A stretch of 64,000 nucleotides of DNA, taken from positions 1 through 64,000 of the IMG/VR virus record IMGVR_UViG_3300049846_002561. One strand, given 5' to 3'. Source of the stretch: a virus. Shown here in pieces: positions 59,643 through 64,000 of this stretch. Each line of letters opens with the position of its first letter. Within the stretch, counting starts at the first letter, position 1. A program made the translations under genes and the position numbers. The notes beneath the pieces are model-generated. The model did not search any database. It was given only the letters and a program-made list of their open reading frames with translations, and was not told the DNA's origin.

Positions 59643-60924
59643 GGAACTTTATTTCTAGGTCGTTGTTGTCGCTTACCTTCTCCGCAATCACCTGATAGCC
59701 CTTTTTCTCAGCCTTGGAGAGAACCATCTCTAGGTTCTTTGTATCGAATAGGGAGGCGTCGTGAAGGAGTATCACCTTTAGGTTTGGATTTAAGGCCATG
59801 GACACGTCAACGCCAATGTCAAAAAGGGCGGCTGTATTCTGCTGGCCCTCCTCTAGCGGAAGTCCATTGATGAATATCTCGTCTTCCGTAAATTCAAGAC
59901 CCTCGATGGGCAGCTGTGAGCTCTTGATAATGTCCGCTCTCTTACGTTGCAGCTTCTCGATGTTGGCATCGCAGGCATTTATGGACTCCTTGCACTTGAG
60001 CATTTCCTTCTGCTGCCCGGCGAGCTTCATGACGGAGTTGTGCTTCTCGTTGTGTTTTACGGCACTCGTCATGCGGGCATTTATCTCCTCAACGTCGGGT
60101 CGCTTAGTCTTTGCCAGCCATGAGTTGCCCTTTTCGTGAGCGAAGTACTGATCCTCTGCTTTCTTTCTGAGGTCATCGATTTCCTTTTGAAGCTCTTCGA
60201 TCCTCTTCATGTGGCTGTCGGCAGCTTCCTTAGCTTCTCTGGTGCCCTTCACGATGCGATCGTAGGTCATGCTCTTTTCAGAAGCCTGCATCAACTCCGT
60301 TTGTATGGCATCTACATCAACGGGGGAAGAGTATTTCTCGATCTCATCAGGCGTTAGGCCATGGTTCTTGAGTATAGCTTCCATTTCCTCCGCTTTCTCC
60401 TTGTTTACCTTGCGGCGCACCATCTCCTCCTTTATCTCCGTCGAGCACCTGTCAATGTCAGCCTCACAACCGGTGAGCTTCTTGAGCATCTTTAGCTTGT
60501 TGTCCTTGGTGTCGTTCATCCATGAGGTAATGTCAAAGGAGAATGATCCAAGCAATGACTTCAGGAATGTGGCGGGGGCGGGGATAACACTTCCATCCTC
60601 ATTGTAGAGGACGAGCCTTCCCTTTTGATTGCCCTTGGTGAAGTGTAGGTCCATGATGTACTTCACTTGCTTGCCGGCGACAATGCCGCCGAGGACCACC
60701 TCTACCTTTGCGCGCTCCTCGCCCTTCTTTATGACTTGGGAGGGTAGTATCTTTGAGTTGAGTGGCGATACGATGGCCTGTATCAGCGATGACTTGCCGG
60801 ATCCGTTGGGGCCCACGATCTCAAATGAGCGACCCAGTATTTCCACTTCTTTCTTTGTGAAGTTCTTGAAGTTTTCAAGCTTCACGCTAAGGAACTTCAG
60901 TCCCTCCTGATTGTCATTTTCCAT
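59632..60924 (-). CDS. SMC/RecF-like ABC ATPase
   Basis: The 430-aa protein has an N-terminal ABC half with Walker A GPNGSGKSS (38-46), a coiled-coil middle (about 155-330), and a C-terminal half with LKVILLHDASLF as Walker B-like. It is like a short SbcC/RecF. Its coiled coil is much shorter than in SbcC. It overlaps the SNF2 gene by 11 nt and follows the Cas4/RecB-like nuclease by 13 nt, suggesting they act together on DNA ends. Confidence 0.78.
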   Translation of the reverse strand: MENDNQEGLKFLSVKLENFKNFTKKEVEILGRSFEIVGPNGSGKSSLIQAIVSPLNSKILPSQVIKKGEERAKVEVVLGGIVAGKQVKYIMDLHFTKGNQKGRLVLYNEDGSVIPAPATFLKSLLGSFSFDITSWMNDTKDNKLKMLKKLTGCEADIDRCSTEIKEEMVRRKVNKEKAEEMEAILKNHGLTPDEIEKYSSPVDVDAIQTELMQASEKSMTYDRIVKGTREAKEAADSHMKRIEELQKEIDDLRKKAEDQYFAHEKGNSWLAKTKRPDVEEINARMTSAVKHNEKHNSVMKLAGQQKEMLKCKESINACDANIEKLQRKRADIIKSSQLPIEGLEFTEDEIFINGLPLEEGQQNTAALFDIGVDVSMALNPNLKVILLHDASLFDTKNLEMVLSKAEKKGYQVIAEKVSDNNDLEIKFHEH

Positions 60925-60937
60925 GTTTCGTTTTTAG

Positions 60938-61972
60938 TTAGTTGTCGTCAGAATTTCGCCTTCTCTCTTCTCTCTCTGATTTGTATTGATCACAGAAGTC
61001 CTTTACCGGACAGAAGCGCTCACATCGCGTGGACTCCCCCGCTCTGAACTCAAGGAACATGCCACTGTACATTGGGGCATTCTGCAGCATGAACATCTCG
61101 GCTTCCTCCTTTGAGGCAAATACACGAAGGGCCCTCTTTGTGCCTTTTGTTTTTACGGCCCATTGATCAGCCTTTGCCCATCGTTCCTTGCCGGTGCAGA
61201 ATGGAAGCTCTCCGGTATCCTCTGCCTTTTTATGTAGCTCCACCCTTCTACCTATGTAATTGGCCATCTCCGTTGTTGGAACCTTCTTTACATCTATCTC
61301 CATTATCTGAGAGGGTGGGTAATCCACGCTCCTGCGCATGGCTGTACCGCTCCAGTCCCTAAAAAAGGCAACCACCACGATTCTCTTTACCGGAAATCCA
61401 AGGGCTTCAAGCATGTATGCGTATACGTTGGTTTGAGCTTCCCACTTCTGTCTCGCTTCCCTGAATGTATACATGTACGTTGAGCAGAACTTATAGTCGT
61501 AGAGGGTCTCTTCCTTCTTGTCGTACATGTCAAACGTTCCGTACAGAACGGTATCCCCGATATCCACGCGCATGGTGTGCTCCACCAGGTACCTGTCGTT
61601 GTCGGTGGGGAAGAAGAACTTAGTGGCCTTTTTTATGTATGAGGATACGCGATCCATTGCCGAGCGCTTCTCTTCGTCCTTAACCTCGGGGATCGTGCGA
61701 TCCAGCTTATCAGATACAAGCTCAAATGCCCTGCGGTACACGCCGTCCATGTTACCCCTCTCGATGACGTGGTGCAGGGCGGTACCCATTAGCATGTAAA
61801 GCCTCTCGGAAACGTCCTCCTCGTAGTGGTTTGTGCGCTTTAGCCTTATTACCCTTGGGCTTTCAATGATCTGGCTTACGCTGATATCCCCGGCAACGCG
61901 GTGGGTATCGTATTTAACGGCCTTGACGATCGTCTCAGGCAGGTTTAGTCTATTTGTTAGTACTGATGGCAT
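60938..61972 (-). CDS. RecB/Cas4-like PD-(D/E)XK nuclease with possible Fe-S cluster
   Basis: The 344-aa protein has the RecB/PDDEXK_1 order: H67/H68, E131, GTFDMYD with D148, YDYKF (D159, K161) and QTNVYAYM (180-187). Four cysteines (C259, C317, C321, C327) are placed like those holding a 4Fe-4S cluster in Cas4 and AddB, though the spacing C-x3-C-x5-C differs by one residue. It probably resects DNA ends in recombination. It follows a 300-nt structured leader. Confidence 0.78.
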   Translation of the reverse strand: MPSVLTNRLNLPETIVKAVKYDTHRVAGDISVSQIIESPRVIRLKRTNHYEEDVSERLYMLMGTALHHVIERGNMDGVYRRAFELVSDKLDRTIPEVKDEEKRSAMDRVSSYIKKATKFFFPTDNDRYLVEHTMRVDIGDTVLYGTFDMYDKKEETLYDYKFCSTYMYTFREARQKWEAQTNVYAYMLEALGFPVKRIVVVAFFRDWSGTAMRRSVDYPPSQIMEIDVKKVPTTEMANYIGRRVELHKKAEDTGELPFCTGKERWAKADQWAVKTKGTKRALRVFASKEEAEMFMLQNAPMYSGMFLEFRAGESTRCERFCPVKDFCDQYKSEREERRRNSDDN

Positions 61973-62216
61973 GGTCTTCTTTTCATTAAAACCCCGTTAA
62001 AGTAGGGGCGCCTGCATTGCAGGAAGAACTTCCGAAGAAGGACAACTCCCATTTCTGGGGCGGAGTTACCGATATCCGCTACCCTCACAACGGTATGATT
62101 GGTTTACCAGACAAGGCATTTTCCAACCACTGAGGTATTTTATGCGGCCACACACGTTCACAATCCCCCACACACATTTAAAGAGATTGCGCTTTCAAGT
62201 GACTGCATAGTTGCCA
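61973..62216 (-). ncRNA. Structured leader or small RNA upstream of the nuclease gene
   Basis: No gene fits this stretch. On the minus strand it has AACTCC/GGAGTT (62067-62062 with 62049-62044), CTTC-TTCG-GAAG (62040-62029, a C-UUCG-G tetraloop), CCTGC/GCAGG (62023-62011) and CCCC/GGGG (62008-62005 with 61995-61992) followed by TTTTA. The last could be a terminator or attenuator just before the nuclease start. The tetraloop orientation favours minus-strand transcription. Confidence 0.5.
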
Positions 62217-62249
62217 CAAATGTACGATTGTTTTCTTGCAAAAAGCAAT
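62217..62249 (-). promoter_or_regulatory. Bacteroidota-type promoter of the structured leader
   Basis: On the minus strand ATTG (62249-62246) and TACATTTG (62224-62217) are 21 nt apart. Transcription would begin near 62210, giving a leader of about 235 nt before the gene at 61972. Confidence 0.55.
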
Positions 62250-62284
62250 AGTTTTACGTAAAAAAAACGATATTTAGAATCTTT

Positions 62285-62464
62285 CTAAATAGTATCGTCG
62301 CACCATATCGGCGTTAGCTCACCGACGTATGATCCGGATACGTTGAAGTCGAAGTGCTCCAGTGCCTCCTCCTCGCCTTCAAAGTTACTAACTATGCGGT
62401 CAAGGCGCGTCGGCACCCGGCGGATCAGAATCACCATTTTGCTTTTTTTCTTCTTCTTACTCAT
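62285..62464 (-). CDS. Small protein, 59 aa, unknown function
   Basis: The frame runs from ATG (62464-62462) to TAG (62287-62285) and overlaps the stop of the upstream gene by 8 nt, typical of this operon. The product has a Lys-rich start (MSKKKKKSKM), a strand VILIRRVPTR, and an acidic helix EGEEEALEHFDF, ending WCDDTI. No family is recognised. Confidence 0.55.
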   Translation of the reverse strand: MSKKKKKSKMVILIRRVPTRLDRIVSNFEGEEEALEHFDFNVSGSYVGELTPIWCDDTI

Positions 62465-62921
62465 TTTTTACTGTTTTAAAGTTTCTTCCTGATATTAGTT
62501 TGGCTTTCCATTCCTGCGCGTCTGGCACCTCTTCTCCGAGCTCCAGCTCCAGGAATAGGAGGACGTCGTTTATGAACTTGAGGAGTCTCTTTTTGTTCAT
62601 CCCGGATATGGACTCTGTGTACTGGGTGATCTTTCCACTCTTTGAGTTCATGACCTCGGCTTTACAGAACATGGCTTCCAATATGTACCTTGCCTTTACC
62701 TTATCCACTCCATCGTACCCTGCCTTTGTAAGGCCCTTTACCGCGCAGAACATCACCGGCCCAAAGAGGTACGCATACATGCGCATCTTCTCACTTGTCT
62801 TGGCAGTGTCTCTCAGGGATATCGTTTGGCACACTCCGTCCTTTTCCATGAGGTACCTGTACAGGTCCTCATAGTAGGGTAGCTTACCCTTTACCGGTGT
62901 TATATTGAATATAGCTTCCAT
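62457..62921 (-). CDS. Hypothetical protein (154 aa)
   Basis: The protein is mixed alpha/beta. KTSEKMRMYAYLFGPVMFCA and the C-terminal helix MNKKRLLKFINDVLLFLELE recall the general build of NinB-like phage recombination proteins, but the match is too weak to name. It overlaps genes on both sides (1 nt and 8 nt) in the replication operon. Confidence 0.5.
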   Translation of the reverse strand: MEAIFNITPVKGKLPYYEDLYRYLMEKDGVCQTISLRDTAKTSEKMRMYAYLFGPVMFCAVKGLTKAGYDGVDKVKARYILEAMFCKAEVMNSKSGKITQYTESISGMNKKRLLKFINDVLLFLELELGEEVPDAQEWKAKLISGRNFKTVKNE

Positions 62922-63286
62922 TACATCCAGAAAAAGCGATCAAAGGATAGGATCATGGCTAGCGCATTTACTGTACACTCCACGATCGATATGGCGAGGA
63001 ACACGTCTGGCCGGTGCCGGTGGTAGTACATATCCGCAAAGCGACCCATAGGCCACTCTACGGCAAAGTGAATGACTGCCACCGTTAATGGCCACGCCCA
63101 CGCCAGCTGATTTATGCCCGTTATCCGCCACGATACCATGCCCATGATGAATATCATGGCCGTGTATGATAGCACGTGAACGAGCATCATTCCCGTTGAT
63201 TCATTTTTTGATCGCTGAACGGACCTTAACTGTAAAACTTGGTCGGCAATAACGTGTATCACCAGTAGGTAGATTGCTGTTTTCAT
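62921..63286 (-). CDS. DUF3307-type membrane protein
   Basis: The 121-aa protein has three or four membrane helices: IYLLVIHVIADQVLQL, LVHVLSYTAMIFIMGMVSWR, LAWAWPLTVAVIHFAVEW and VFLAISIVECTVNALAMIL. The His-x4-Asp pair (HVIADQ) followed by conserved Lys and HVLSYT fits DUF3307, a family found in phages and some bacteria. Its role is unknown. Its first 86 nt overlap the end of the RNase H gene in another frame. Confidence 0.65.
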   Translation of the reverse strand: MKTAIYLLVIHVIADQVLQLRSVQRSKNESTGMMLVHVLSYTAMIFIMGMVSWRITGINQLAWAWPLTVAVIHFAVEWPMGRFADMYYHRHRPDVFLAISIVECTVNALAMILSFDRFFWM

Positions 63287-63755
63287 GTAATTTAGATATA
63301 TGTTTTTTTGCTTTTTGGTCCAGCTGATCGTTGACGTAGTTCCTTGGCGTATCGGTATGCTGGTGTGCCTTTACGTGGTAAAAATTAATCTTTATTCCCT
63401 TGGCGTGGTCGCGCATCATGTTACTGAACAGGTTGCAGATACGCATTTGTTCTTTATGATGCTTGAGGTTGTACTTCTCTATGTTCTTCTTATCCTTTGT
63501 GAGTAGGTGTATGGCGTTCATGCAGTCGGTGTTCACGTATATGACGCTCACCTCCTCCATCCATCCGCTCTTGAATATAAGGTGGTATACGGCATTGTAG
63601 ATGGCCTTGATCTCCGCCACCAGGGCATGCTTGGTATCCCCCCTCAACATGCCGTCCCTACTGATCGTGCCCTTATCGCTCTTTATGTAAAAGGCATACG
63701 ATCCCTTGCGGTGCACCCGAGAGAAGGATGCGTCAGTCATTATTGTTACGTTCAT
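63201..63755 (-). CDS. RNase H-like nuclease
   Basis: The start is ATG at 63755 (MNVTIMTDAS); in-frame sequence upstream overlaps the neighbouring gene. The 184-aa product shows the RNase HI catalytic set: D8 (TDAS), E48 (AEIKAIYNAV), D77 (VNTDCMNA) and D143/D146 after the VKAHQH segment. It would remove RNA primers during phage replication. It overlaps the upstream gene by 23 nt. Confidence 0.82.
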   Translation of the reverse strand: MNVTIMTDASFSRVHRKGSYAFYIKSDKGTISRDGMLRGDTKHALVAEIKAIYNAVYHLIFKSGWMEEVSVIYVNTDCMNAIHLLTKDKKNIEKYNLKHHKEQMRICNLFSNMMRDHAKGIKINFYHVKAHQHTDTPRNYVNDQLDQKAKKHISKLHENSNLPTGDTRYCRPSFTVKVRSAIKK

Positions 63756-64000
63756 GGTTGTTTTTTTTCTCAGAAATAGGATAAAGACCCTGAAATGTTC
63801 TGCCCTTGCTTGGTATACTTTTAGAGAAATCAAACATGTCAGACTCCATCTTTTTAAGAAGAGCTATATGTTTTCTTTGGACGTAATCAACCATCGCATC
63901 TTCCATGGAAAAATCACTGTAATCAAATCGATACCAAAACAAGATCTCACCGGATAGCCTTTCAAGCAATCGAATGTCTTTTATTTCCTGCTCGGTTAGT
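63733..64000 (-). CDS. Hypothetical protein, start beyond the window (partial)
   Basis: The frame is open to the window edge (its first visible residues are LTEQEIKDIRLLERLSGEIL), so the start lies to the right. The visible 88 residues are helical and charged (EDAMVDYVQRKHIALLKKME). It ends in an Asn/Lys-rich tail overlapping the RNase H start. No family is recognised. It shows that the leftward operon continues beyond 64000. Confidence 0.6.
   Translation of the reverse strand, partial: LTEQEIKDIRLLERLSGEILFWYRFDYSDFSMEDAMVDYVQRKHIALLKKMESDMFDFSKSIPSKGRTFQGLYPISEKKNNHERNNND

Noticed and set aside
1-64000. Stop-codon reassignment
   Set aside because: TAA, TGA and TAG all end genes at positions that fit the neighbours, with no in-frame interruption of recognised domains.
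1-64000. Firm assignment to crAss-like phages
   Set aside because: The order of capsid, ring-like, giant tail and cargo-like genes is similar, but no Crassvirales hallmark protein such as the giant RNA polymerase is in the window and no search was possible.

Overview
The window is most of a tailed-phage genome whose host is very probably a member of the Bacteroidota. Promoters match the Bacteroidota pattern TTTG-N19-22-TAnnTTTG. Most genes lack a Shine-Dalgarno and instead follow A-rich leaders, and several start codons sit 3-8 nt after the -7 box, so those mRNAs look leaderless. Large internal virion proteins are present, and no tail sheath or tape-measure gene was recognised, so a podovirus-like particle is the best guess. 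The genome continues past both window edges: the last gene is cut at the right, and an attC-like site is cut at the left.

Layout. (1) 1-1973: an AT-rich array of three integron-type gene cassettes (Dam-like methylase, a 43-aa protein, a calcineurin-type phosphatase), each followed by an attC-like site; no integron integrase is visible. (2) 2010-3762: small regulatory or hypothetical phage genes, mostly translationally coupled. (3) 3772-16389: a Ser/Ala/Val-repeat fibre followed by a dense glycan-modification block. It holds a DUF115/methyltransferase/FkbM/2OG-oxygenase fusion, several glycosyltransferases, a 975-aa protein carrying GT2-, GT6-, GT11- and GT7-like modules, and a Stealth-type phosphotransferase. 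(4) 16470-17832: three leftward genes of unknown function. (5) 17885-18720: a non-coding island with a circularly permuted (two-piece) tmRNA on the minus strand, a divergent small RNA on the plus strand with its own promoter and terminator, and a further highly folded segment. (6) 18733-45644: virion morphogenesis: tandem paralogues, large terminase, portal, scaffold, major capsid protein, putative neck or ring proteins, a 1493-aa tail-associated protein and ejection proteins up to 2588 aa. (7) 45678-52329: Cys-rich, collagen-like and tail-collar fibres, an Ig-like protein, and a lysis module (M15 peptidase, holin). (8) From the terminator at 52342-52375 to 64000: the leftward replication/recombination module (SSB-like protein, VRR-NUC nuclease, primase-helicase, sliding clamp, SNF2 helicase, SMC-like ATPase, Cas4/RecB-like nuclease, RNase H).

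Rightward late genes and leftward early genes converge at 52.3 kb. The strongest signals for novelty are the permuted tmRNA, the cassettes abutting phage genes, the polypeptide with the enzyme set expected for a blood-group-like glycan, and the structured RNAs. No sequence searches or folding programs were run. Family calls rest on motifs read by eye, and all pairings were checked by hand.
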